Below, in pieces: positions 36,190-47,010 of a stretch of DNA of 64,000 nt. Both the position numbers and the translations under genes were made by a program. Numbering within the stretch: position 1 is the stretch's first letter; each line of letters starts with the position of its first letter. Source of the stretch: Epiperipatus broadwayi (Eukaryota > Onychophora > Udeonychophora > Euonychophora > Peripatidae); assembly GCA_028023455.1 (NCBI GenBank), contig JAQFVV010012441.1, forward strand, positions 4,709,911-4,773,910. The letters run 5' to 3'. Under the pieces are notes generated by a model. It was given only the letters and a program-made list of their open reading frames with translations, did not search any database and had not been told where the DNA came from.

Positions 36190-37180
36190 TTGTAACGGTA
36201 TGAAAAATAGAGCTGATTTAACCTAACCAAGAGATGCAGGTAGAGGGGGTTCGAACCTCACCTACTTCTCCAGATTGCTACTAAGCGACTTACTTCCCAA
36301 ACCTCACTAGAATTTCTTCTTCATGTATGCTTGGTGGTCAGGGAGAGTTGAGATCCAAAAGGGGAATTTTAACAAAGAATAATCAGGTTTAGACTATATA
36401 TTGACACAGACAAGATATTGATAAAATTAGTGAATGAAAGTTTATTATTTAACCAAAAGAAATGACAATTTGAAGAAATAATTAATAAACAAATGTTGCA
36501 AGTTATTTTCTTGCATTTACAGACATGGATATATATTGGTATGCATTAGAAAGATCCACTTAATATAATTAAACAATAGTACGATCATTACAGAACAATA
36601 CTGAACTTAGCCCACAACTGGGGTGCTTCAGTTTAAAGGAGGGATACAGAAAAACATAACTCTAGGGTAAAATTACAAAAATGGATGAATTGGTTAAAAC
36701 CAGTTAAATAGATTAAGGCCATTTTTAAATATAGCCTGCATTTAAACGACAAAATAAAAAAACCCCTCCCCTCATGGACATTTATCAGACTTCCTCAGCA
36801 ATATCTTGAGTATATTACCAACTTAAGGTTTTATCTATAATGAAATTAAACATTACAATGGTCCTTGGTGATTTAATTGTGTGGGCTTAGAAGCAAGTCT
36901 CCAAGGCACAAAGTTTTATATATGGCTAACTTGAGGTCTGGATAGCACTCCGGTTCTAACACAAGAGTTAGAGAGATGGAGCCCGTTCGCATACAGCATG
37001 ATCCAAGCTCAGGATGGAGTATATGTGATTGTTTCCAGTAGTAATATTTGAAAAAGGTTTGAGATCCACTGTATCATCAATGGAAATCTTGAAGTGGTGT
37101 TAGCCTATGAATCAAAGATGACAGGAGCTATGGATATGTGCCAAGACCCCCACACAAAACACCGAGTAGCACAATATATG
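36190..37180 (-). mobile_element. Possible solo LTR
   Basis: A block less AT-rich than its surroundings, beginning TGTAACGGTATG and ending GAGTAGCACA, so it has LTR-like TG...CA boundaries. The minus strand has TATATAAAACTTTGTGCC (complement near 36907-36925), a plausible promoter. A tRNA-like B box, GGGTTCGAACCTC, lies at 36249. No flanking duplication and no partner LTR were found, so the call is tentative. Confidence 0.35.
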
Positions 37181-38157
37181 AGAAAAATGCAGTCAATTGA
37201 CCATTAAACTTTAAAACCTTAGGTAAAATACATGTACATGAAATAATATGACTTCAAAATCTTTCTGAGACTGAGAGAACATCTACTATTAGAAATAATT
37301 ACTTTGCACCTTTTTTTAACATTAAAATATATAAAAAGATAGGTATATTAATTAATCACTATTGAACTAGTTCACACTTAGAGTTAATGAAGATTTAATA
37401 TTTTAATTTACACATATATAACTGTACTGTACCCTCTTTTATATTTAATCAAATTAAAAACGCTTAAGTTATATCTGTTTTAGACAAATAGATATATATT
37501 GGTAAAACCCAGATTGACTTTAAGAAAGTATAAAAAATACAAGACAGGATTGAATCTTTCCTACAAAATGCATAAAATTGATCATTTTAATATATATATT
37601 CGAATGTCATTTTCTTTTTATATTTCTAAGTATAAATTAAAAAAAGAAACATTGAATTTTTTTTAAAAAAAAAAAGACAATTGCTTGTTCTGCCTTTTCT
37701 CTCTAATATATATATATTTAAAAAAAAATTGTAAAATCCATACGGCAGGAAAGAATTGGAAGGAGAAATTTTATTCAAAGAGTTTTAATAAATCTGAAAT
37801 ATTCCCGGTCGAACAAATAGAAATAAATGAAATTCGATTATTTCTCACTTCCAGTTCTTCCAGTATATATATGTTTATGCCAAGCTATAAAAAAGAAATA
37901 GTGTTTCTTTCTTTTTTTAAAAAAAAATAAGTATTGTACAATTCAAGTAATGGATAATGGCAATTCATTAACCAAAAAAAAAAAAAGATTTAGTATCTAT
38001 TAATAGGATTAAGAATTGCCATTATACTGGTCAAATAAAAAAATAACAATGAAAAGGTTAAAAATTCTCAGGCTATATATATATTAATACATTATAATTA
38101 TAACATAAATGACTTAAGTTTATAAGCCAATATAAAATACAAGTGAAAAATTAAAGT
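37181..38157. other. AT-rich DNA, nothing recognised
   Basis: A small inverted repeat, GGATAATGGCAATTC at 37952 with its complement at 38010, is the only structure seen. The short open frame across 37685-37930 has no recognisable motif. Confidence 0.45.
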
Positions 38158-38940
38158 TACTGGTAACGATTTTTAGATTGCGTATGTCTTTATTAGATAG
38201 CCATGAAGACATTCTGGTCAGCAGTTTGTACTGATTGCTTACGGTGATGTTTGTCCTCGGTTATCCATTTATAGCAGCAGGAAATTGTCAGGCAAAATTA
38301 TTCTGGCACATTACATTTCTTGGGGGTTTCCAAGCTCCAGCAGACAGGAAAACAATTGGGAGATAGAGGGAAAAGTCTACTCCACCATTTTTCTTATAGC
38401 ACCCATTTTAAGTTCTTCTCTCCTTATCTATAGAATGCTGGTGGTTTGATAATTTATTCAGCAAGAGGCTAAGCTATTTTCTTGGTTGCAGAGAATTCTT
38501 TCTGAAAAAGTTAATTTTATTTATTTTCCAATAAAATATCTTTGTGGCTGATTTCAGTCCAAGCTGTAGAGCTGAGCCAGGTAAAAGAGAGCAAACAATA
38601 GACAAGTTCTCAATTTATACTTAGCTTGTTAGCCATCTTACATTCCAATCCCATTGTTCTGCTATCTTATTTTTAATTGCAGTGTTTTTTAAATTAATTA
38701 TTCTTATCTAACTAATCTTTTTCTCTAATGAGTTCTAGAAATTTTATTTTGTTATCTAAAATAAAATCTATTCATTTTATTTTCTAAAATTTACAGAATG
38801 TTTTTTAAAGCTTTTACGTACTTTAAATTTAGTCTACATTCATTGTGGTTGGACTCAGGGTCTTTAGTTAAACCACAGTGAATGGTGAAGCAAACATATA
38901 TATATATATCACTATACTATGGTAACTTTAGACTCAGAGG
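38158..38940 (-). mobile_element. Possible solo LTR or LTR-like segment
   Basis: A block of higher GC (38158-38660). Its minus strand has a TATAAAT box (complement of 38268-38274) followed by GGATAACCGAGGAC. This repeats the layout of the 30-33 kb candidate LTRs and the 36 and 42 kb blocks. The motif GTAACTTTAGACTCAGAGGG at 38921 and GACTCAGGGTCTTTAG at 38853 are related words of opposite neighbours. Ends are not defined; no coding content. Confidence 0.3.
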
Positions 38941-39785
38941 GATCTACTGTTACTTCTCACTCAGTACAAAATTGATATGTATTTTTTTGTAAAAAATATT
39001 TGCAACCTCCCTAAGGATATATTTTGCAAAAAGAAAAACGATAATGTGCATTTCTATTTAGTGCTTCATGATTTCATAAATATGATACTAATATAATAGA
39101 AGAAAGTTAGCCTAACCTGTATATATGTATATATTTTGTAATGGTAAAAAAATAGAGCTCACATGAAAATCATTCTATATGAGTGGCACCTTCTGACATC
39201 ATATAATCAAAAACTTTTTCTTTTATAGCCTGCTAAACTCAGTTTCATGAGATTCTCATCCTATTTTAATTAATATTATTGATTGAAATAAATATCAATG
39301 CCAAAAATAATTAAAAGTTTCAATTTATTTTTGTATATACCTCATCACAACATAAACGATAACCTAATTGACAGCAACCCACAGGCAAATTCAGTCTATT
39401 AGTTCTTTTATCTGGGATTGAATTTAGAATAATTATATATTATTTTATTTAACTACCCATTTAATAATACAATTAAAAATCATTCTATTAATATTACTAT
39501 GCACAGAGAATATACATCAGTATACATTTTAACGGTTTCTGAGCAGACACAGATTGACTACATAGATAAACTGACACTTATTTATTAATACAATCATTTA
39601 CCATATAGTTTGCTTGTTACACTTACAGCTTCAAGATATGCTAAATCATGTGTAAACTATACCATTAGAAAAAACTAGTCTAACAGCAATCATTTCAGGC
39701 TGTAGTGCAGGTGAATAATAAAAACACTAATAAAGTTTAAGGTGCATGAAACAACACGAAAAAATAATGTATATAAATGAAACTA
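38941..39785. other. AT-rich DNA, nothing recognised
   Basis: No feature recognised. Confidence 0.45.
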
Positions 39786-39970
39786 TGCTATATGGTAGGA
39801 ATGCGCATCTACTGCATAATACTGTTCAAAGAAAGTTGCTGGGTGTGGTATCACAATCATTTATGAACAAAGAAAATACATAACGAAAGCTGTATGATAT
39901 GCTATAGAAATATGCACCTACAACATACCATTGCTCAAAGTAAATTTCTAGGTGCAAATGACCAGATAAC
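39786..39970. repeat. Diverged tandem duplication, about 115-bp period
   Basis: Two consecutive related units: TGCTATATGGTAGGAATGCGC ... CTGTTCAAAGAAAGTTGC then TGGGTG, and ATGCTATAGAAATATGCACC ... TTGCTCAAAGTAAATTTC then TAGGTG. Divergence is high, so the duplication is old. Confidence 0.55.
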
Positions 39971-40047
39971 ACAATGGTGTCACACATTCATAAACAATAA
40001 AACTTTATATATACAAAGTAGCTGGAAATATAAGTATTGAATACACT

Positions 40048-41220
40048 CAATTACCTCTTTTTCATGTTTGCTTATTACCAAACCTGGAAGCTATTTTGCT
40101 TAAAATTTGTATATTTTTAACTATTAGGAAGACAATATTACTTAATTTATTAAATCTGTCTATACAGTCTTTTTATTATATCCAGAGATCACTAATCTGC
40201 ATTCTTCATGTTAATGATTAAATTATTATTTTTACAATTTATATACTTAAGGCTAGTGGAAAAGACTATTATTAATGCTGGTTTTTAAAAAAACTAAATA
40301 TGTTTTTTGAGAATGGCGAGGGTTTGCAATAATAAACTAATTGTCTTACATAATTTTTTTTTTTTATACCATTGAACTGTGGTGTGGATAATAAAAGTAG
40401 CAGTTATTGCCATTCTTATTTCTAAACACATACATTTTATGCAAAATCAATCAGAATAATTTATAAATTAAATGTAGGAGATAAAATATCTAATGTATGA
40501 AACATATAATCATAGTAATATATAATCAAAGTTCATACATATTACCCTTTTCATCATTAATAATTCAAGCTCTGAATTCAGGTATTGATAGACTTTTTGC
40601 AAATTTAGTTTGTATAAACATAGTTATGTCTGGCAGTCTTCTGTAAAACTTCTGTTATATTGTATTTTTATATTGGACTATTTTCATCATCAAATATGAG
40701 TATTGAATGTCTTTAGAAAAAATTAACTTTATCAGAACAAGAACAAAAATTGGCATTCTTAGATGTACTTGTGATAAGACTCCCTCATAGCAAAAAATCA
40801 AAACTATAGTTTACTGAAAAAATACACATACAGGAAAATATCTATCCTATACATCCAACCACATAAGTAACACAGAACATGGAGTTATACTATAATTATG
40901 GAACAGAGCGAAATAAGTTTTATTAACAAATCAGTGATTTGGAAAAAACTGTTATTAAAAAAGGTTATCCATCAGCTGTTATTAAAAAAAAACATTAAAT
41001 AAACAACAAAAAAACCATCAAGAGAAAAAATAATTGTTGGTATTGTAGTGTACCATACATTCCAAAAACAGCAGACAAATTAAGGAAAATCTGAAATCAG
41101 TATAACATCAGAACAGTTTTCCAGAGCCATTCCACATTATGAGGAATGTCTAACATCGAAAAGCCTAAACTTCAAATGCTGAAAAAAAAACTGCATCTAT
41201 GAAGTACCATGTGAATATAT
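40048..41220 (+). mobile_element. PLE-containing repeat, plus-strand copy
   Basis: Inverted partner of 23336-24373, extending further into the PLE. Order on the plus strand: about 600 bp of anonymous repeat, an inverted PLE tail (40655-40730, TTGTATTTTTATATTGGACT), the RT C-terminal block, then EQFSRAIPHYEE, KNCIYEVPCEY, the usual lead-in to GIY-YIG. The coding sequence is then lost in a TA microsatellite at 41217-41228. Confidence 0.8.
40735..41215 (+). pseudogene. PLE RT C-terminal to pre-GIY-YIG relic
   Basis: Plus strand, multiple frames. Legible pieces are EQEQKLAFLDVLVIRLPHSK (the conserved FLDV block), KYTYRKISILYIQPH, EQSEISFINKSVIWKK, HYEECLTSKSLNF and KNCIYEVPCEY. This is the expected order for a PLE polyprotein between the RT catalytic core and the endonuclease. 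Several frameshifts and stops are present. The same segment in the minus-strand copy at 23.4 kb is broken at different places. Confidence 0.75.
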
Positions 41221-41227
41221 ATATATT

Positions 41228-42440
41228 GAACCGAATTCGAATATGTGCATTTGAAACACCGGCCTCTTAGGCAGAGAAGAACATACTCGGAGAGTATGTA
41301 TGCCCAAACGATAGCTATAAAGTATATAAATAACGTTACATTTCCAGGACATAGCTTCTTCTCGGCTGTTGAGTTGAACACCACATCCAAAGCACTTTTT
41401 TGTTTGTGTATAACCACGGGTGCCAGCTGCTTATTCTAAAAGAATACTAAAAGAATAGACAATGCACTTTGAACATTGGCCACTAACTCAACGCCTAAAT
41501 CCATGACTAGCTCAGTTGTTTGTAATCACTAATAGATTATACTTAATTAGAGGTTAAAAGATTTGATAAAAGAATTGTAAAAGGAGTTGATAAAAGAATT
41601 TGATAAAAGGAATTGACTGACTAATAAAGTTTAATTTTAAAGATAATTTATTAACTAACATTTATTTACTAAATTTAAACATTTTATAATTCTAATAAAA
41701 CACACGCATATTTTAAATTAACATTTCTAAATGGTTTAAATATTCCTATAGATTTAATAACAGAACACTCTAATTTAACTAATAAATATTGATATAATGA
41801 TCATGCACATATTAACTCATGTACACACATAATAATAATAAAGTATTACATAGCATTTGGAATTTAATCACACATATCAATAGTTCATTTATGTATGATA
41901 TTAAGTTCATATAATTAGACTCTTGAAAGATTTGTACGAATTAATGCAATGCAATGGCTATTACAGTATAAACGAAATAAGCAAATGTTTTTACCTAGGT
42001 TTTTGAATGTAGACGTAGAATTTTGTTCTCTTTGGTGGCTGCTTTCGGTAAGGATATTTTCATTATGAATGCTTACCAGCTGGCTGGGACTTTTCCTTGA
42101 TGAGTTTCCTGATTTTCATGATTATTACTATTGGAGACAATTAAATACTGACGGAGATTTTCTAAGTTGTTACGTTGACATTATTTCACGGGCAGATCTT
42201 GCTGTTTTCATCATACTTTTTAGGCTGTGGAGAGGCGTGAATTCCCAAAATCTTCTCAACACTGCATTTTGTTTTCTTAACTGACTCAATTAATTTCTGA
42301 ACAGCACTACTCAATTAGTTTGTGAACTGCACTCACTCAACTAATTTGTGAACTGAACTATTGTCCGATAAAAAGTCTATTTATACCTGTGACGTGTTGT
42401 CTTTCTATCTCCGGCAAAGATCTGTTGTCGAAATTCCAGT
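41228..42440 (-). mobile_element. Possible LTR-retrotransposon remnant with promoter
   Basis: A heterogeneous block beginning ATTGAACCGAATTCG after a TA run. It includes CACATCCAAAGCACTTTTTTG (41383), related to the 22.3-kb block. At the other end (41980-42430) the base composition resembles the other LTR-like blocks and the minus strand has TATAAATAGACTTTTT (complement of 42371-42386). No gag or pol protein is legible. It may be two unrelated remnants. Confidence 0.3.
42282..42358. repeat. Three 25-26-bp tandem repeats
   Basis: Units of the form ACTCAATTARTTTSTGAACWGCAC occur three times in a row just upstream (in minus-strand sense) of the TATA box at 42378. Short promoter-proximal tandem repeats are common in LTRs and may be binding sites. 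Confidence 0.7.
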
Positions 42441-42959
42441 GATAATCATTTGATAAACGTGTTTTGAAAGATTGCTTAATTAGTAATAGCCATGCAAGAA
42501 TGTATTGTTTTATATTAATTAATATCTAATAGCCATTGCCGTGTTTTTTAATGATAATCTTCTTTAACTTTCATTTATTTATAATAACATTTATTCTATT
42601 GTTGACAATCGCACATATATACGCACATATATTAGTTTTAACATTATTTTTTCTTTAATTAAACTTGAATGAAAAGAGATTTGTATGTTTTAACTTTTTA
42701 AATTATATTTTTAAGAATACTAATAAAAACTCTTCACTTCCTTTTATAACCCTTAGTTTAATTTCTCTAACGAAACACCCCTCTCCCCTTCTGAAATTAA
42801 CGATAGAAAACTATTTGATTCTTATTTTTTCCAAAAACAAGCTGCAATAAACTCAACATTTAATTTTATGTTTCTCTTTTATGAAAAATTACTTTAATAA
42901 TTTTTTTTAGATAAAATTATATGTGCCTATATCAATATAGGTACAATACATATATAATA
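42441..42959. other. AT-rich DNA, nothing recognised
   Basis: No feature recognised. Confidence 0.45.
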
Positions 42960-43443
42960 CATATATTGCAGATTCATCCGTGTTAAAAACTTTTAATATT
43001 AATATACCGACATTTCGACTTGGTCACACAAGCCATCCACAGAGTTATAAAGGTAGAAAGATGGTTGTAGAGGCGCTACAATCACTGATTTGAATAAAAT
43101 GTTAAAATTCCACCAATAGCAAAAAATGTTAAATTTAGGAATGTTTTTTTAAAAAAAAATCTTTCCAAATAGGAGGAAGTTTACATGTATCATCTCACTT
43201 ATTGATACAATCTGGCCTTTTAAGTATCTCAATGGCTTCTCTAATTTTGCATTGATAGAGATTATCACATCTGGATATGATCCTGTTACTAGAAAAATCA
43301 ATTTTATGACCTGAATCTATAGTAAGGAGTGAGAGTGCTGCTGCTGATGAGTGTTGTTTAACTGCATTAGCATGCTCATCTCTCCTAACACTGATGCGAC
43401 GATTACTCATACCTATGTAAGAAGCTTTACAATTTTTACATGA
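42960..43443 (-). mobile_element. Penelope-like element 3' part (second family), minus strand
   Basis: Reading on the minus strand: GIY-YIG region, stop, then a 3' UTR of about 180 bp and a terminal segment GTGGATGGCTTGTGTGACC followed by AAGTCGAAATGTCGG. GGCTTG and CAAGTC can pair as a six-base stem (one G-U), ahead of GAAA, like helix II of a decayed hammerhead. It is fused head-to-head with another PLE at the TA repeat 43450-43528. Confidence 0.75.
43195..43440 (-). pseudogene. GIY-YIG endonuclease C-terminal fragment of a PLE
   Basis: Minus strand, open to the TA repeat: YISCKNCKASYIGMSNRR (with C-x2-C before SYIG, the second half of the GIY-YIG signature), RDEHANAVKQHS, then HKIDF and KIREAIEILKRPDCINK at the C-terminus. 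The arginine of SNRRISVRR and the REAIEI helix are in their usual places. The first (GIY) strand is lost in the microsatellite. It differs clearly in sequence from the 15.7-kb and 55.7-kb PLEs, so this is a separate family. A final stop follows KRPDCINK, as expected of a natural C-terminus. Confidence 0.85.
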
Positions 43444-43444
43444 G

Positions 43445-43477
<33 letters not shown>

Positions 43478-43494
43478 TACAATTTTTACATGAG

Positions 43495-43528
<34 letters not shown>
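43428..43528. repeat. Duplicated TA microsatellite unit
   Basis: The 49-bp unit TTACAATTTTTACATGAGAT plus a (TA)n run occurs twice in tandem (43428-43476 and 43477-43525). The unit includes PLE codons for the CKNC region, so the duplication copied part of the PLE coding sequence. Confidence 0.9.
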
Positions 43529-43529
<1 letters not shown>

Positions 43530-43532
<3 letters not shown>

Positions 43533-43800
43533 TGGTGAGATTAGTCATCTCATTGAAAATCACTTACATGAACACAAAGTGATGATTAGAAGACAGAAAA
43601 CAGTTGTGTCTAAGGTAGCAGGCAATGCATATGCCAATGATCATATGTTCAATTGGGAAAATACAAAAATATTGAATAGATAAAAAAAAGGTACAAAGAA
43701 AAAAATTTAAAGAAGCTGCTCTGATGACAATGGCAAAAAATCCCATAAGCCAACCTAGTATGACTATATGTAATGTATGGAAACCACTAATCAACTTTAT
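43530..43800 (+). pseudogene. GIY-YIG second-half relic of a PLE
   Basis: Plus strand: YIGEISHLIENHLHEHKVMI (YIGETS-type motif, with the usual Arg of this helix replaced by Asn/His), KVAGNAYANDHMFNW and NTKILNR, followed by stops. Wild-type PLE proteins continue with a REAIEI-like helix, here legible only after frame changes. Inactive. Confidence 0.7.
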
Positions 43801-43871
43801 TCTTAGGGCAAAGTGGAGAAATCAGGAAGAAGCTCATAGATAAGTACATAAAAGTTCTATTGGCTGTTGCC

Positions 43872-43962
43872 TTTGGCAAGGTGGCTCAGTTGGTAAGAGC
43901 ATTATCTTAAAATTCAATACTCAAAAATCTAAGAGTCCAGGTTCAACTACCATGTTAGTACT
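43872..43962 (+). pseudogene. tRNA-Lys-like segment of the PLE 3' region
   Basis: GGTGGCTCAGTTGGTAAGAG is a good A box and D-arm, and GTCCAGGTTCAACTACC carries a B box. The anticodon arm is AT-rich and unpaired. It recurs at the same place relative to the tail in four loci in this window, which makes an unlinked tRNA gene unlikely. Confidence 0.6.
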
Positions 43963-44205
43963 GTCACTAGTCAGGCCAGAAACACCTGAAGAAGAAGGGA
44001 GAATAATACCTCTCAAAACATTGTTCATATACTAATCTGTTTGATGTGCTATTACTAACAGTTGAATGTATTTGGAATATTTAAGTAAAAGTTAATTTTT
44101 TCTAAAGACATTGAATACTCATATTAAATGATGGAAATAGTCCAATATAAAAATATAACTAGAACACCGTCATCACAAACCTTCAGGAAATCATTATGTT
44201 ATATT

Positions 44206-45057
44206 GCTCTTGTTGGCTGCAATGGCTTTCATTAATACACATTCTTTTCTTCAATGGAAAGCATTTTCCTCATTGAGTGATGACTGGTTGATTCCTAAAC
44301 AATAAACACTTTTGAAGTTAGGTAGCATATGGTTTGCATATATACTGCTTCCAATGTTTCTTGAGATGGTTTTACATTATTTAATGACTTTTTCTCAGCA
44401 ACTTGTAATGGACTTTTGGCTTGCACTTAGCTGTCTTGGCAAGAGTTGAGCATCCATGGACATATCTACTCTTCCATGATATTTTAACTGTCTCTAATGA
44501 ATGAATTAAACAAATAACCAAAACACAATAATTAACACAATTACATCATAAAACAATTAAAGCAAAAATTTCTTCAAGAGCCCTATTCATAGTTCAGTAA
44601 GTGGACTTATCAGCAAGCTGAGTTTCCATTATGTGTTGATTTCAAGACCCATTCATTGGTTGTAGATTAGTCCTAAACTTCATTGTGATCTGCGGCATAT
44701 TTGTCCAATTACAACAATTATAAAATTTTAGCTCTGAAAAGAGATTAAACTAAAATAACAGACAATGTTTTGACTAAACCACAAAAGATATTTATCTCTT
44801 TAATTAGCTGATCTGTTTATCTAGAATTTATTTACTTTTATATAATAGTATTAAGGTCATTTTCACCCCCCCCCCCAATTATAAAACTCCACCCATCTAA
44901 TTATAAAATACCTTTACAATTGTTAATTAATAAAAAATATTTTAAATTACTTAAAAATAAATTTTAAATTAATAATGCCATATTCATTTAATTGTGCACA
45001 CACACATATATAATATAAATACATATATATTGTCTATAACAAACTTAGTGTATTTAT
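44206..45057. other. AT-rich DNA, nothing recognised
   Basis: A C10 run at 44867-44876; no other feature recognised. Confidence 0.45.
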
Positions 45058-45250
45058 AAGGAACTTAAACTCAGACTTTCAAACTCCCCACAGCTATCCA
45101 ATCCATCTTATATAACTGATACACATGACCTCACACATGACCACATACATCATCATTTATCTTTTTCACATGTATGTGATCATGTATATCAGTTGTATAA
45201 GATGGATTGCATAGATGTGGGAGTTTGAAAGTCTGAGTTCAAGTCTTTTA
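45058..45250. repeat. Inverted repeat related to the 63.66-kb tRNA-like tail
   Basis: Arms 45058-45128 and 45181-45250 are near-perfect complements. The plus-strand right arm contains GAGTTTGAAAGTCTGAGTTC, and its sequence matches 63659-63731 (CTTGAAAGTCCGAGTTCAAA). The GAGTTCAAGTC word is B-box-like. As elsewhere in the window, an inverted copy precedes the sense copy. Confidence 0.8.
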
Positions 45251-46639
45251 TAACACACACACACACATATATAATGAAAGTTTTTATTTATCAAGATTAT
45301 CATTTTGTGCCATAATGTTATATGGAATCATGTTAATTTTTTAATGATTATATGGAACTTCTTTCCTATGCAATTATAAAATATTCAACCTAGACTACAA
45401 AATGAAGTTTATGAATGCTTTTACTGTACTTCATAATGAGCATTGATCAGTTATCTTAATGTCTTCCTATACTGTTGCTACTCATTATAATTATCATTAG
45501 AAGCACAGACAAATGAGTATTTGTATTCTAAGTCCAAATAAAAAAGCACAAAAATAGAATAGTAATATAAAAAAGTTTGCAAGCAAAAAGAAATGGAATC
45601 AGAAAGCATGTGTGTATGTGATGTTGAAAAATGAAAGTTGGCATGAGAGAATCACATGTAACTAAATGATTTTGTTTCTGAAGAGTTTATATATTTGAAT
45701 TCCAGAAGGTACAGACTTCATCTGTTATCACCCTAATATTGAACCTAAACAATACAGATTAGAGACTCACAGTAGCTAAGACTTTTATTGCTCTTATAAT
45801 GATTAATTTAACTATAAAAGTTAATAATAAATACTAATGAATTAAGATACAAAAATTGATGTGACCCCTCTTAAATGTAAGTTGCTCTTTTTATTGAAAA
45901 CCTGGAGTAAATGCTAATGAAATTTTGTAAAATTGGTTTTACTTAATATAAATTTCATGGATATGTAAATAAAGTTGCTCTTTATTACAGAGATTGAGTC
46001 TTTTGATACAGTGTAAATTTTCTTAATAGTGACAGTGCTCTGCTCACCCATAGTGCACTATTTGGTTGTTATAATAACACTGAAAACTTTTTAGCAACTA
46101 AAAATGTTACACAATTGATAGGAGTAATCAGTTTTCTGCTGTGCAGTCCACCAAATATTATTTGTTATAAAAATAAAAGTTTGTCATCAATAATTCATAA
46201 AAGTAAAGTGAAACACGATTAACAAAAAAGAGATGTAAAATAGTAGAACTAATTCTAATAATATTAAGATGAAAAACGACAGATCTTATGTGTGACAGTT
46301 TCTTACAGGATAGAAGGTGCAGCTTATTGTAAATTTAGTATGAAGTAGGAGATGTAAACAGCCTTTAAAATAGCCCACTTTCAGACAAACACTTTTTTGC
46401 CAATCAAAAAGAGAATAGCGAAAAAGAAAGTGTTACACACTCCTACTTCAATGATTACTGAATGATGAATATCCATTTACAAACTAATATTGGATGGCTG
46501 GATAGTTATACAACTACATCATCAATCAACAATAGTATTATGTTTCATCGACAGGTACAGAGAGTAATCACAACACCAATTCATCATTTTTTTCATTCTG
46601 TTCTTTTCATTGCCCAGCTCTTCAATTCAAAGCAACTTT
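45251..46639. other. AT-rich DNA, nothing recognised
   Basis: A CA run at about 45254-45268; no other feature recognised. Confidence 0.45.
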
Positions 46640-47010
46640 TCCCATCTCTTATATCATGAACAATGCCAATCTTTCCCATCCTTTCTTGTTGTTTCCACTA
46701 ATCACCATTCCCTCCAAAACATCCTTTGTTATACTAAACTTTTTTCTTAATATATGTCCAATATTTTTATTTTTATATAATTTTCAATACTTCTTCATTT
46801 GTTCAAAATGTTTTTTTAAAATTCCATGACCACATCTTAAAGGCTTTCAATCTGTTTCTCATTTTACTACTAATAGTCCACGTTTCGTAACTATACAATT
46901 GTACACACCACACAAAGCATTTAATTATTTTTTTCCTTAACTCTATTTTCAAAGGTCTACAAAATATTTTTCTTTTAAATAAATGCCTCCTTTGTCAATG
47001 CTGTTCTTTA
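46640..47010 (-). mobile_element. LINE ORF2 relic, minus strand
   Basis: Minus strand, two frames: RPLKIELRKKIIKCFVWCVQ then LYSYETWTISSKMRNRLKAF and KMWSW, matching the conserved LINE block of the form LSLKLRxRLLKSxVWSVLLYGxETWTLxxxxxxxLxAFExWCxRR. After a frameshift TNEEVL is readable, the usual next motif. RT catalytic core and 3' end are missing. The family resembles the RTE/CR1-type LINEs at 6.6 kb, but I cannot say whether it is the same element. Confidence 0.8.

Larger units (their letters stand above)
43529..44205 (+). mobile_element. Penelope-like element 3' part, plus strand
   Basis: From the TA repeat onward the plus strand encodes the second half of a GIY-YIG domain, then a stop, then a tRNA-like segment (43872-43960), then the tail that ends TAAATGATGGAAATAGTCC and CACAAACCTTCAGGAAA. 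The same succession is present at 55.7-56.4 kb and explains the 10.5-kb tail pair. It shows that the tRNA-like block and tail are components of this PLE's 3' UTR. Confidence 0.8.

Noticed and set aside
41172-41439. Overlapping frames on both strands near 41.2-41.4 kb as genes
   Set aside because: They run across the TA repeat from PLE sequence into an unrelated LTR-like block, so they are chimeric chance frames.
43428-43528. CRISPR-like direct repeats
   Set aside because: Only two units, both containing a TA microsatellite; this is a local tandem duplication in an animal genome.
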